The position numbers were made by a program, and so were the translations under genes. Shown here piece by piece: positions 30,788-41,701 of a DNA stretch of 64,000 bases. The notes under the pieces were generated by a model that had not been told where the DNA came from, did no database searches, and worked only from the letters and a program-made list of their open reading frames with translations. How positions within the stretch are numbered: the stretch's first letter is position 1; every line of letters starts with the position of its first letter. This stretch comes from Guadua angustifolia (Eukaryota > Streptophyta > Magnoliopsida > Poales > Poaceae): contig CM070514.1 of the NCBI GenBank assembly GCA_036346375.1, forward strand, positions 16,458,463-16,522,462, given 5' to 3'.

Positions 30788-33373
30788 TTACCTTCTTGGC
30801 CCCCTCATCGTTTTAGGCTTGCCTGATACTTCTTGGCCGCACTTCTCCTTCGCCTTCTTGGTGCTGCCGTTCTGCCGGATCTTCTCTCTGCCATCTGCCG
30901 CCTCTTGAGCTTCCGCCATCTCGCAGCTTTCTCTGTCGCAGACGAACGACTGCTTGACATCTCCACGTATGGAAATGATACCCTTCGGCCCTGGCATTTT
31001 CAAGACGAGATAAGTATAATGTGGCACGGCCATGAATCTGGCCAGGCCAGGTCTTCCTAAGATGGCGTGATATGCCGTCTGAAAGTCGGCCACTTCAAAG
31101 TTGAGGTACTCGGTCCGAAAATTCTCCTTGGTTCCAAACGTGACCGGCAAGGTGATTTGTCCGAGTGGTACCGAAGAAGTTCCGGGAATTACTCCGTGGA
31201 ATGGTGATGAGCCCCGCTTTAACTCGGAATGGGGGATCTTCATGTCGTCAAAAGTTTTGGAGAAAAGAACATTGAGCCCACTGCCTCCATCGACCAGCAC
31301 CCTCTTGAGTTTAACATTGCGCACCACCGGATCCAACACCAGCGGGAATCTTCCAGGATAAGGGATGTGATCCAGATGATCCGAACGGTCAAAGGTGATG
31401 GAGGCCTCGGACCATCGGAGATACTGGGGAGCTGCTGGCATGACGGCGTTGATGTCCCTGGCCGTGAGTTTTTGCTTCCGCTTTGACTCGTAAGCCATCG
31501 AGCCTCCGTAGATGTAATTGAGCTCCCGTTCCAACTTTTGATACTCGCCTTCGTCATCTTCAGGGGAATCTTGCTTTTTCTTATCTTCTTCTTTTGCTTC
31601 ACCTCTGGCTGGTCGCTTTCTGGATTCCTTGGCAAATCTTCTCAAAGTGAAGCAATCTTTTGCAGCATGTTTACCTTTTGGATGAAAAGGACAAATAGCC
31701 TCCATTACTGTATCGTAGTCGTCGGTGCGTGGCGCACGATGCCGGCCTTGTTCAGTTGCCACCACTATTTCTTCAAGCTTCCGTTTCTTGTCCCGTTGCC
31801 TTGATGACTCGGCGTAATCCCTTTTGTCTTTTTGCCGTGGGCGATCATCTTGCCGCTCGGCCAGAGCATCCGAGGCAGTCGCGTAACGGTCCGCCAACTC
31901 GAACATCTCCCTTACAATGGACGGCGGTTTTGGAGACATCTTCTTGATCAGGTCGGGGTCGTTGACACCCTTCTGGAATGCTGCGATGACTGCCGCTTCC
32001 GAGATGTCCCTGATCGTATTCTTCTTTTGCATGAAGCGCCGGATGAATTCTCGGAGCGTCTCATTCTTTTTCTGGCGGAGCTGGTACAGTCCCATTATGC
32101 CTGTGTCGCCGTAAGTACTCTGAAGTTGGTGATGAATCGCTCACAAAGATCCTCCCAGAATCTATAGAATTTGCGGAAGCCCCGTGAGCCATGCTTGAGC
32201 CAAGAGGTGAGCATGACCGAAGGTAATTAGCCATCACATTGCGATCGCCCGGCGACCATGATCGCAAGAGAGTAAACACGAGCCAAGCTTCGGATCTCTT
32301 TCTCCGTCAAATTTGGTGATGCTCTTGGGTTGAATCCTTCGGGCCGCACCACTCGGCGGGCGAGGGTGAAAGCCCGGATGCCCTCAATAGGGCCATCGCT
32401 ATGCGCCGTGGAGAACGCCGATAGGGTGATTTAGCTTGTCGGTCTTCGCTTTCCCCTCCACAATAGCGGGATTATTACGGTGATCGTCCGATCGTCGTGG
32501 CCAATGCCAAAACGTCAGAGTTATCTCGCGCCTCGGCGCTCTTCATCTTCCCGGTCACGCCGTCTGGCGTTTAAATCCACGCGGAGGTCCCTGATCTTTG
32601 TCAGGTCGCGTCTTCCCCGCCAAGCTTCTCGCCAGGACGATCGCGAGCAGTATCCTTGCTAGCGACTTGCGTGTTGACGAGGCGAGTACGACCTGGCTCC
32701 TCCTGGTGTTCTTTGAACGCCGCCGCCACCATAGCCTGAACCTGGGCTATGATCAGAGCGGCAGGGCTATCAGGACCAAGCAGTGGCCCTAAAGTATCAA
32801 GGAGCGTTTTAGAGGCGACGATGTTCTGCTGAGGAGTATGAAAAACCGATTGGTTCCCCATCTTTGTCTGCAAGATTTCTTCATTAACGTTGCGGGCTCT
32901 ATTCTGGAGGAGCTTCGCACGGCCTTCTTGATAATGACGATCTTCTTCCGCCGCTTGCATCTTTATCTTCTTTGGGATTCCGTTCGCGGCCTCGATTCTG
33001 AAAATGCTTTGCGAAAGCTCTGGAAATCTTTCGCCCCACCTTCTGAATCAGAGGAACAAGAAGATGAGTTGTACTGACCTTTAATTCCGAGTGGTTTTTT
33101 AACACCTTTGACCACTCGGGATTCTCCATCAGCCGGTCCCAGCTCCAGACGAGGTTCGGCCCTTTGGCTTACCGTCCCGGGACAGATGGCCATGACCGTT
33201 CCCGATCCGAGTGGTTGTCCAGCTAAGGAAACCTTAGAATTGCTTCTAGATTGGAACTGATCCGAATCCGAAAGGGAGAGATGGCCAAGATCGTCGGTGA
33301 TGAAATCTAGACTTCCGAAGTGAAACGCCTGGGCCGGCGCGAAGGTGGCCATGCTTTTGGTGAAGATCGCCAT
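30788..33373 (-). pseudogene. E2 gag and aspartic protease
   Basis: Gag starts at an ATG at 33373 (MAIFTKSMATFAPAQAFHFG) and runs leftward with frame changes around 32100-32960. The part at 30788-32095 is one open frame of 435 codons. It contains the gag core MGLYQLRQKKNETLREFIRR, a basic spacer, a zinc-knuckle-like CPFHPKGKHAAKDC at about 31670-31720 and the protease RVLVDGGSGLNVLFSKTFDD at about 31240-31310, where DGG replaces the DTG/DSG triad as in other Tat elements. Downstream ILGRPGLARFMAVPHYTYLV completes the protease. Gag would assemble the particle and the protease would cut the polyprotein. The ORF end is separated from RT by a frame change. Confidence 0.85.
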
Positions 33374-33402
33374 CGAGCTTGCCAAGATTGATCCTAGCAC
33401 AG

Positions 33403-33422
33403 CCCCTACCTGGCGCGCCAAC
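33403..33422 (-). other. E2 primer-binding site
   Basis: Directly after the 5' LTR the minus strand reads GTTGGCGCGCCAGGTAGGGG. TGGCGCGCC ends in the TGG complementary to a tRNA CCA end. I could not identify the tRNA. The same sequence follows LTRs of other grass Gypsy elements. Confidence 0.7.
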
Positions 33423-33861
33423 TGTCGAGGTTTGTTACCGACAATAATCCTAGCGCTGGATCGGGAACTCGATGGTAGCACAAGACACGGGAAATTATAC
33501 AGGTTCGGGCTCTCACGGTGGAGATAATACCCTAGTCCTGTGCTCTGGAATTATGAGTGGCTAACTTATTTGCTGATGATGTTCTATGTTGATGGTTCCC
33601 CGCCCCTCTCTTTATATAGCAGAGAAGGGCGGTTACAATAAGGAATCTCACTCGGATACGAGATGGAAACTATGCCTCCTACATCTGTCTGTTACGATAG
33701 CAATTTGGATTACAACCGTTTCTTGCCTAATCTGGCTTGATTTCTTCACGCCTTGCTCAGCCCAGTATGCCTCTGGCCTTCCGTAGTCGGCCTGGCCTGG
33801 TTTCGCCTGGTTGGGCCTCGCAGGTCTGCCTTGCGGGCCTCCGGGGTATATATCCCCCACA
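33423..33861 (-). repeat. E2 5' LTR (right copy)
   Basis: Same ends as 15941-16389; the minus-strand TATA box is at 33609-33619. About six transitions distinguish the two copies by eye. Confidence 0.95.
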
Positions 33862-33866
33862 GAATT
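33862..33866. repeat. Target-site duplication GAATT, right copy (element E2)
   Basis: Exact match to 15936-15940. Confidence 0.95.
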
Positions 33867-34560
33867 CCACCTTTTCTTTCCAAAAGTCACGTTTGCTAAA
33901 TTTAGCGTACAACTACTACTATCGCAACCTCTCCGAAACCAATCTCAAGTGCTCTGCGTGCTCTTTTCTTGTCTTGGAGTATACAAGGATGTCGTCTATA
34001 AAGACAACCACAAATTTATCCAAATACTCCATAAACACCTTATTCATCATATTCATGAAGTATGCAGGGGCATTTGTCAGTCCAAAAGACATAACTGTGA
34101 ACTCATAATGCCCATATCGAGTAGAGAATGCAGTCTTCAGAACATCTTCTGCTTGAATTTTCAGTTGATGGTATCCTGCCCGAAGATATATCTTGGAGAA
34201 AACTCCAGCTCTTCTCAACTGATCAAAGAGATCATAAATCCCGGGCAAGGGATACTTATTCTTGATCGTCACTTCATTAAGTGCATGATAATCGATGCAC
34301 ATCTTTAAACTTCCATCTTTCTTTCTGACGAACAAAACTGGCACTTCCCACGGGGAAGAACTTAGTCGAATGAAACCCTTCTCGAGCAATTCTTCGATTT
34401 GCTTCTTCATCTCGACTAAGTCGTCGGTTGGCATTCGATACGGTTTCTTTGCTATCGGAGCTATTCCAGGCACTAAATCAATAACAAACTTAATGTCCCG
34501 ATCTGGCAGCATGCCTGGTAAATCCTTAGGAAAACTCCTAGAAAATCTCTGGTAACTGGC
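33862..34560 (-). pseudogene. G3 pol: reverse transcriptase
   Basis: The minus-strand frame 34512-33919 is open for 197 codons and contains FVIDLVPGIAPIAKKPYRMP, VLFVRKKDGSLKMCIDYHAL, AGYHQLKIQAEDVLKTAF, SFGLTNAPAYFMNMMN and the active site VVVFIDDILVYSK with intact DD. Three consecutive stop codons interrupt the frame near 33900, after which LYAKFSKRDFW continues to the E2 insertion. The C-terminal rest of pol lies at 15343-15940. Confidence 0.9.
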
Positions 34561-34799
34561 ACATCCTCAAGGTTAGCGACCTTTATGCTGTTGACTAATA
34601 ACTATCCATTACGAACTGCGGTTGCACGAACTTCCATTCCTAGGATGACATCCAAGGTTTGGGTATCTAACAGGACAAGATTTGTAGGAATTCTATCCCA
34701 TTCATAAGTAACTTAACTCCCAAACACCAAGGCTCGACCAAAGTTCGGATCCTAGGGCTTGGACTAAAAGCACACATTTAATATTCTTAACAGCAAATC

Positions 34800-35125
34800 C
34801 ATTCTTCATTGTGAAACTTCAAGAAACAAATGAATGCGAAGCTTTAGAATCAAATAAAACTGTAGCAGGTACTGAGTTAACCAAGAACTTACCCAGTATG
34901 ACATCCGATGCCTCTTGAGTTTCATCTGTAGTGATGTGGTTGATTCTACCACGCACTGTTGCTTGAGGTGTTGCTCCTGCTTGCACTGGTACGCGATTTC
35001 CTCTTGTCACTGGTGCCTTAGCTGGAGTAGTGCTCAAGTTGAAGTGAACCGGAGTAATTCCTCCCCTCTTTGGACACTTGTTATCAAAGTGCCCTAGCTC
35101 ATTGCAAGAGTAGCATCGCTAGACA
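34800..35125 (-). pseudogene. G3 gag-pol: zinc knuckle and protease
   Basis: A complete nucleocapsid knuckle CYSCNELGHFDNKC (C-x2-C-x4-H-x4-C) lies at about 35070-35115. The protease follows at 34819-35037 with LGKFLVNSVPATVLFDSKAS and HSFVS. The catalytic triad that should read DSG reads DSK (codon at 34843-34845), so the enzyme is predicted inactive. The stretch 34560-34800 between protease and RT is decayed. Confidence 0.85.
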
Positions 35126-36061
35126 GTGGACTGTTGACTCCCTACTGGTTCATTGCCCCCTTGTGCTGGTGTCTAAAAATTCTGGTTAGTGGGGCGAGGT
35201 GTCGGGGTCGATGCCTGGCTAGCTATCTGTGGTTGAATCCTGGCAAACTGTTGGGGAGACATCCTTAGTCTAAACTGATTTGGCTGCCCTGCTTGGCTGG
35301 CTATCCTGCGCTTGCAGCCCTCACCTAGCTCCTTGCACTTGTCCTCTAGGATCAAGGCCTTGTTGACCAACTCTTGGAAGTTCGGGAAATTATGGGTGAT
35401 TAGTCCCACTTGCAGTCCAGAGTTTAGTTCTTTCAAGAAACGTGACTACCTAGCCTTATCTGTAGCCACATCCTTGGGAGCATAGTGTGCCAATTGAGTG
35501 AACTTGTTCACGTACTTTGCCACTGACTGGCTTCCTTACTTCAGAGCCCTGAACTCTTCTTTTTTTAGGTCCATCATTCCTTCTGGCACATGGTACTGGC
35601 GGAAGGCAGTCGAGAACTCTTCCCAGGTTATCTCTTGTGGGGCTTCATGCACGGCACAGTAGTTCCCCCACCACTCTGCGGTAGTTCCCTCTAGTTGACG
35701 AGAAGAATAAAACACCTTCTCATTGCTCTCATACTGCGTGATGTGCAACTTCCTTTCAATGGTCCTAAACCAGTCATCGATTCCCAAGGGATTGATATTG
35801 CCTGAAAATGTTGGTGGGCGGGTCCTCATGAAGTCTGACAACTTAGAGTAGGGATGCAGCCCATTACCATGCTGAGCACTGTTGTTGACTGCAGCTTGAC
35901 TTGTCACACTCTGCATCTGCTACATCATTGTTTGCATGAGTTGAGTATGTGCTGCTAGAAAAGCTCCCAAGTTTTGCATGTCCACTGGCGGTGCTGGCTG
36001 CGGTGGTACTTCGTCATTGGGGTTGCCACTTGGGCACAAACCACTTCCTGAAGCTCCGTTG
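35126..36061 (-). pseudogene. G3 gag (N-terminus truncated)
   Basis: Minus-strand coding from 36061 reads PPQPAPPVDMQNLGAFLAAH, a stop, then the gag core at 35536-35916: RPPTFSGNINPLGIDDWFRT, KVFYSSRQLEGTTAEWWGNY and ITWEEFSTAFRQYHVPEGM, typical of the Retrotrans_gag family. After another stop the frame continues to 35173 with LITHNFPNFQELVNKALILE and a Gln/Pro-rich linker before the zinc knuckle. The N-terminus is removed by the G2 insertion at 36062. Confidence 0.9.
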
Positions 36062-37340
36062 TGATGAGAGCATCACTACTATGGATACACTTGACGATGA
36101 GCAACCAGCTGCCAATATTGAAGGACCAATTACACAAGCCTGTGCGCGACAAATAAATTATCAGGTAAACTCATTTCTTGAGTTGCATAATTGTATTTTA
36201 CAGGATGGACCACTGCATAATAATGTGCTTGTACTTAGAAATTAGGCAACATATCCTGTGCACAAAAACTTCCTGTGTACACACCGTGCACACCAACTAA
36301 TAAAAGTCATGAAAAATTTTGAAAAAAATTGTAGATGTACTTCATAAATTACTCTACCTATGTATAAAATTGTAGGTTCAAATTCATTATATATCAAGAG
36401 TTACAAAAAAAGAGAAAATTCTGACAAGTTTAAATAGTTTAAAATTGTTAGAATTTTCTCTTTTTTTGTAAGTCTCGATATATAATGAATTTGATCTTGA
36501 AACTTGATACATAGGTAGAGTAATCTATGAAGTACATTTACAATTTTTTTAGAATTTTTCATGACTTTTATTAGTTGGTGTTCACGGTGTGTACACAAGA
36601 AACCCTGTGTGCACATGATATGTTGCCTAGGATTTATGGATTAGAACAGCAAGGACATCATCCCTCATCAAAATAAGCTAGAGAACAAGCTATTCCCGAT
36701 GTGGAAGCTTAATCGTCTATCCAGGAGCACTCCACCTTCAACTAGGCATAACTTTTGCATTCGGAGTCTGTTTGGGATGAGTGAGTACTTGATTGAAAGT
36801 TAATTTTGTGTTCTTTCCAATGGATCTAGCCTTAGCATCAAATTCCACTCGAGCTGGCTACAGCAGTCAAAAATATGTGATGGTCTCAATCTCTTAGGGT
36901 GTTGTGCCACTATTATTTTGGGCTAAGTTCCCATGTAATCAATGTGACGTGAATCCATCTCATAGCAGCTATCTCCTTGGCTATATTCTGGACAAACTCT
37001 CTCTCTCTATCTCCTTAGGTTTTGTTAAGTTTAGTTGCCCCCATGTGTGGAACTATAACATTGTTCTCCTGACTTGGCTAGAGCAGTAGTAAACAAGTTC
37101 AGAACCTCAGTTCATGTGTGTGCTTTACCCTTGTTCTTACTGGTTCTTCAATTGCTTGCAAGAATAGACCTTCGTGGTCATGTCATCCGGGCTTTTGGCA
37201 TGGTTGATAACAACTAGGAGTGTGGTTTAGCAATTGCGGGCGCTTATCCTTGTGTGGTTCGTAGCCGGATCGTCAAAGTCATCCTCCGCCTAATCGAAGT
37301 TATCATCTCACCGAAAGATTGGGCACCCGTGCGTTCATCA
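36062..37340 (+). repeat. G2 5' LTR (contains a hairpin MITE)
   Basis: The LTR starts TGATGAGAGCATCACTAC and ends GTGCGTTCATCA, giving TGATGA/TCATCA ends. As in G1, the first 180 bp encode the pol tail (TMDTLDDEQPAANIEGPITQ; ARQINYQVNSFLELHN). Without the MITE it is about 0.89 kb. No long gene lies in the remainder 36628-37340. Confidence 0.85.
36245..36627. mobile_element. Foldback (long inverted-repeat) MITE
   Basis: A 383-bp element is almost entirely one inverted repeat: the left arm starting GGCAACATATCCTGTGCAC is mirrored by the right arm ending GTGCACATGATATGTTGCC, and the arms stay complementary to a short AT-rich loop near 36420-36445. Flanking TAGAAATTA (36236-36244) and TAGGATTTA (36628-36636) could be a 9-bp duplication with two mismatches (Mutator-like); alternatively only TA is duplicated. 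A transcript would form a long hairpin. It is inserted in the G2 LTR, so it is younger than G2. Confidence 0.85.
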
Positions 37341-37342
37341 TT

Positions 37343-37354
37343 TGGTATCAGAGC
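37343..37354 (+). other. G2 primer-binding site
   Basis: TGGTATCAGAGC, two bases after the LTR, is the standard complement of initiator methionine tRNA. Confidence 0.9.
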
Positions 37355-38263
37355 AACGGTTGTGTCTTGTTTAGTTGTTTGATTGTGTTCTTCCTAGAGC
37401 CCAAAGAATTTGCCCCACAAAAAGATTGTCTGTTTGCTATCCAAACTCCATTCTGCCTTTCAATCGGTTAATTTTGTTTTTGCTAAATTATGTTTGCATC
37501 CATTCTAGTGTTGTCTTATTACTGTTCATCTTCTTGTTCATCTCCCCACCCCAACATCCATCAATAAAACCGAAAAACAAACAAACCCATCCCGGTCTGA
37601 AAGATCCCCATTCTGTAGCCGCCACCAAAATCACCATAAATCTCTATTTCCGCATCATTTTTGAGTGAGACCAAAAGGAGAAGTTTTCTCACTCAACCCA
37701 TCATCTACTCGTCAATTGTTACGCAAATCCATTCAGGGAGTAAAGAGTTTGGTGCGTTGCAATCTGACCCAATTGCTGTCGTAAAATCTGCATCTGTGTG
37801 CACTTCCATATTCGTGAGTTTTGATCTTGTGCCCCCAAGTTGCAAATTCCATATTCGTGGGTTTTGCTGGGTTTATCGCTTGTATCTACTGCCATATCAT
37901 TTGTTTTAGCCTAATATCCATCCTTGTTTGATCAGCAACATAGGCCAATTGCTAGATTCGAACACTTATTCAATTTTGTGCAAACTCTGAAATTGGCTGA
38001 TTGATTCCCTTTACTATTCATTATAAAGCCTTTCCGAGCTCCACTTTGTACTAACCATACAGGTGCTAAGGCTTGCAATCGCTTTGCTCACATTTAAGTT
38101 TGGTTTATCACGAACCAGCCACCGGATTGCACTCCTTGCTGTAGTTGTGAAAATTGGTAAGAGCTTGGTAAAGAGAAAGAGAGAGTGACACTTGATCCAT
38201 TTCAACTTGCAGTAGTGATAGGAAATTACACACTCTTGTGTGTTTTCCTGTTTATTACTAACC
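37355..38263 (+). other. G2 leader, non-coding
   Basis: About 0.9 kb between primer site and gag ATG. No gene is recognised; it presumably carries the packaging signal of the element RNA. Confidence 0.6.
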
Positions 38264-39480
38264 ATGGCAGATGACAATGGAAGCATTGAGGAAAACCAAG
38301 CTGAAATTCTCACATCCCGCACGAGAGGAATTATACAACACTTTAGATGTTTAATGAACGTGCATACTACCCACCATGATGAGGTCTTGGCAGAAATCAA
38401 CAACAACCTCACAGCCCTCTGCGAACGAGTAGATCGCCTTGAGGGACAACAACCACCACTTGCTAAAAATGTGGCCAACGAAGCACAAGGACAAAATGGT
38501 GCGCATGGACGCCAACCACGGCATGCAACCCGTGCTTGGGCAAATGAGGTGGAAGAGGAAGAGAACAATTATGTTACTGACACTGAGGATGATGATGGTT
38601 TTAACTCTAACAATGATCGAGATCATCGACGACTTCGACACAATCAAGAAGGTATGGGTAGAAATCAACAAGAACCTCGAGAGGTACGCATTGATCCCAT
38701 GGGAAATGTTAAGTTTACAATACCTTCATTTGATGGAAAATATAACCCTGATGCTTATCTTGACTGGGAGCTAGTGGTAGAACAAAAATTTGCATGCTAT
38801 GACTTTCCTGAAGATAGAAAAGTTCGGGTTGCCACTAGTGAGTTCACTGCTTTTGCCTCCATTTGATGGAGTGAGACTTGTGGGAATCGTGGGAATGCAC
38901 CTAGAACATGGAATGCTTTGAAAAGAATGATGAGAGCAAGATTTGTTCCTACTTACTATGCTCGTGACTTGCTCAATAAATTACAATGTTTAAATCAAGG
39001 AAATAAATCTGTAGAGTATTATCAAGAAATGCAAATTTGTGAGTTATGTTGTGGTTTGGAAGATAATGAAGATGCTGAGATGGCTAGATTTCTAGGTGGG
39101 CTCAACAGAGAAATTCAGGACATGCTTGATTACAAGGAATACAACTCTAGCACTCATTTGTTTTATCTTGCTTGCAAAGCGGAAAGAGAAGTACAGGGAT
39201 GATATTCCAAGTTCAGGAGAAATTCATCTTCATCACGACTAGGCCAAGTGCAAGCAAAGGTGCCATCTGCCACTTTGGGTCATGCACCTCCACCCTCTAA
39301 CCATGGGCGTCCTGCTAGCTCTACTTCCATTCCAATGCTTGTTTCTGAAACAAATCAGCCACGGTACAAGCTCCTGCCAAGAGTGCTTCTTCGGTTGCTT
39401 CTTCTGGTCGCACACACGATGTGCAATGCCATAAATGCAAAGGATTTGGGAACTTGATGCGTGATTATCCAAGTCAGCAT
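38264..39480 (+). pseudogene. G2 gag with degenerate zinc knuckle
   Basis: The ATG at 38264 opens MADDNGSIEENQAEILTSRT, then an acidic linker and the gag core KFTIPSFDGKYNPDAYLDWE (38712-38772). A frame change near 38860 is followed by RARFVPTYYARDLLNKLQCL and SVEYYQEMQICELCCGLEDN. The nucleocapsid knuckle at 39424-39465 reads CHKCKGFGNLMRDY, so the expected His and last Cys are replaced by Asn and Tyr and zinc binding should be lost. Confidence 0.85.
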
Positions 39481-40356
39481 GCTTTGATTGTAATAGAAGA
39501 TGGTGAGTATGCTTCTGCTAATGATGTTGAAGATTTTGGTTTAGTTGCAACTGACCTTGCAGGTGAATATCAAAGTGATGAGCAAGGTGAGGAGCACTTG
39601 GATGTAGAAATTTCAGACAAATATATTAGCATCATTGTAAAATATGTTCTTAGTGTGCAAATGGAGAAGGTAGAACAAAATCAATGACATAACCTGTTCC
39701 AAACCAAATTTGTCATCAAAGAACGTTCTGTACGAGTCATCATTGATGGAGGGAGTTGCAACAATCTCGCTAGCACGGAGATGGCCGAGAAGCTTGGCTT
39801 GACCACAACACAACATCTACATCCCTACTACATTCAATGGTTCAACTCTAGTGGAAAGGTAAAGGTAACAAGAATGGTGAGATTGCACTTTTCACTCGAT
39901 TGATATCATGACCATGCTGATTGTGATGTTGTACATATGCAAGCTTACTCTTTGCTGTTAGGTAGACCATGGCAATATGATAAAGATGCTGTGCATCATG
40001 GTAGAACTAACCAATACACTCTCATGCATCAAGGAAGAAAAATTGTTTTGCTTCCTATGACCCCTGCTACCATCTTAAAGGTTGATCTTGAGAGAGTTGA
40101 GAGAGAGAAAGGGAAAAGTGTGCAATGTGAAAATCACGTTGTTGCTAAAGAGATACGTGCACATCAAAAGAAAGAATCTAACCCTAAGCAATCTGAAATC
40201 AAGTTGAAAGGTGCTATTATGTTAGCAATAAAGTCAGAATTGCATAACTTGGCAGTGCATAATTCTCCTTGCTATGCCTTGATTTGTAAACAGGTCTTGT
40301 TTACTTTAGATAATATGCTTGTTTCCTTGCCTCCTGCTATTACTAACCTTTTGTAG
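39481..40356 (+). pseudogene. G2 aspartic protease region
   Basis: The frame carries VRVIIDGGSCNNLASTEMAE (39728-39790), with DGG in place of DSG as common in this family, then YYIQWFNSSGKVKV and, after a stop near 39902, QAYSLLLGRPWQYDKDAVHH and YTLMHQGRKIVLLPMTPATI. The protease would process gag-pol. The region ends at a stop at 40354-40356 just before the RT segment. Confidence 0.8.
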
Positions 40357-41701
40357 GAGTATGAGGATGTGTTTCCAACTGAGGTGCCTCTAGGACTACC
40401 ACCAATTAGGGGAATTAAACATCAAATTGACTTGATTCTAGGAGCCACATTGCCAAACCGAGCTACATACAGAACCAATCCAAAAGAGACTAAGGAGATT
40501 TAACGTCAAGTGCAGGACTTGCTTAATAAAGGGTACGTCCGTGAGAGCCTTAGTCCTTGTATTGTTCCTGTGCTTTTAGTGCCAAAGAAAGATGGATCAT
40601 AGCGTATGTGCGTAGATTGTAGAGCTACCCTATTCCTAGGTTGGATGATATGCTAGATGAATTAAGTGGCTCTATTGTGTTCTCTAAAGTTGACTTGAGA
40701 AGTGGGTACCACCAAATCAGAATGAAACTTGGGGATGAATGGAAAACCACATTTAAAATAAAATTCAGATTGTACGAGTGGTTAGTAATGCCCTTTGGTT
40801 TAACTAATGCACCTAGTACATTTGCGATTGATGAATGACGTTTTGTGCGCTTTCATTGGAAAATTTGTGGTGGTCTACTTTGATGACATCTTGATTTATA
40901 GCAAGTCTTTTTCTGAACATCATGAACATTTACGTGCTATTTTTAATGCTTTGAGAGAAGCACGTTTGTTCGGTAACCTTGAAAAGTGCACCTTTTGCAC
41001 CGATGAAGTCTCGTTTCTTGGCTATGTTGTGACACCACAGGAAATTGAAGTTGACGAAGCCAAGATTGAAGCAATCAAGAGTTGGCCGACTCCTAAAACG
41101 GTCACACAAGTACGGAGATTCCATGGCCTTGCTGGATTCTATTGTCGTTTTGTGAAAGATTCCATCACCATTGCCGCACCACTGAACGAGTTAACAAAGA
41201 AAGGTGTTTCTTTTCATTGGGGGCAAGCGCAAGAAGATGCCTTCAATCTCTTGCAAGATAAGCTCACTAATGCGCCACTACTTCAACTTCCAGATTTTGG
41301 TAAGACCTTTGAACTTGAGTGTGATGCTAGCGGTGTTGGAATTGGAGGTGTATTAATACAAGAAGGTAAACCTGTTGCTTATTTCAGTGAGAAATTGAGT
41401 AGCCCTATTCTGAATTATTCTACGTATGATAAGGAATTATATGCTCTTGTACGTTCTTTAGAAACGTGGCAACATTATTTGTAGCCTAAAGAATTTGTCA
41501 TTCACTCTGATCATGAATCTCTTAAGCATATTAAAAACCAAAATAAGCTGAACCGAAGACATGCTAAATGGGTTGAATTCATTGAATCATTTCCTTATAT
41601 CATCAAACACAAGAAAGGAAAGGATAATATGATTGTTGATGCTTTGTCGAGGTGATATGCAATGATGTCTCAACTGATTGTAGGATTTTTGGCTTAGAAA
41701 C
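40357..41701 (+). pseudogene. G2 reverse transcriptase and RNase H
   Basis: RT begins EYEDVFPTEVPLGLPP and continues with LDDMLDELSGSIVFSKVDLR, SGYHQIRMK and the intact active site VVVYFDDILIYSK (40866-40904). A short segment around 40620 is deleted and stops occur at 40501 and 40600. The RNase H follows with FELECDASGVGIGGVLIQEG, a stop at 41482, then FVIHSDHESLKHI and DALSR at about 41650. The reading is interrupted at 41701 by the solo LTR and resumes after it. Confidence 0.9.
41697..41701. repeat. Target-site duplication GAAAC, left copy (solo LTR)
   Basis: Matches 42690-42694 exactly. Confidence 0.9.

Larger units (their letters stand above)
15941..33861 (-). mobile_element. Complete Tat-lineage Ty3/Gypsy element E2 (minus strand), host to nested G1
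   Basis: Both LTRs, both GAATT target duplications, primer site, polypurine tract and gag-pol order are present on the minus strand. Without the nested G1 the element is about 11.8 kb. The Tat assignment rests on the pol style (CVDYTDLNKACPKDPFGLPR), a second RNase H domain after the first, and long extra genes on the opposite strand between integrase and the 3' LTR. By a hand comparison the two LTRs differ by about six transitions and one small indel block, so insertion was recent. The RT active site is nevertheless mutated (YVGD). Confidence 0.9.
15343..36061 (-). mobile_element. Minus-strand Ty3/Gypsy element G3, interrupted (segments 15343-15940 and 33862-36061)
   Basis: Two minus-strand pieces belong to one Gypsy element: gag, zinc knuckle, protease and RT lie at 33862-36061, and the end of RT plus RNase H at 15343-15940. 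The reading frame of pol resumes exactly across the GAATT target duplication of the element E2 that separates them. The style of pol resembles Del/Tekay-like chromoviruses, but no chromodomain is visible. The integrase side is lost at 15342, and the N-terminus of gag is cut by the G2 element at 36062. The minus-strand LTR-like block at 42945-45846 could be its 5' LTR. Confidence 0.75.

Noticed and set aside
33585..33786. Identical 66-codon open frames in both E2 LTRs (16114 and 33586)
   Set aside because: Their identity reflects LTR duplication; the frame has no protein features and runs antisense to the element.
37343..37354. tRNA-like match TGGTATCAGAGC
   Set aside because: This is the retrotransposon primer-binding site, not a tRNA gene; no cloverleaf surrounds it.
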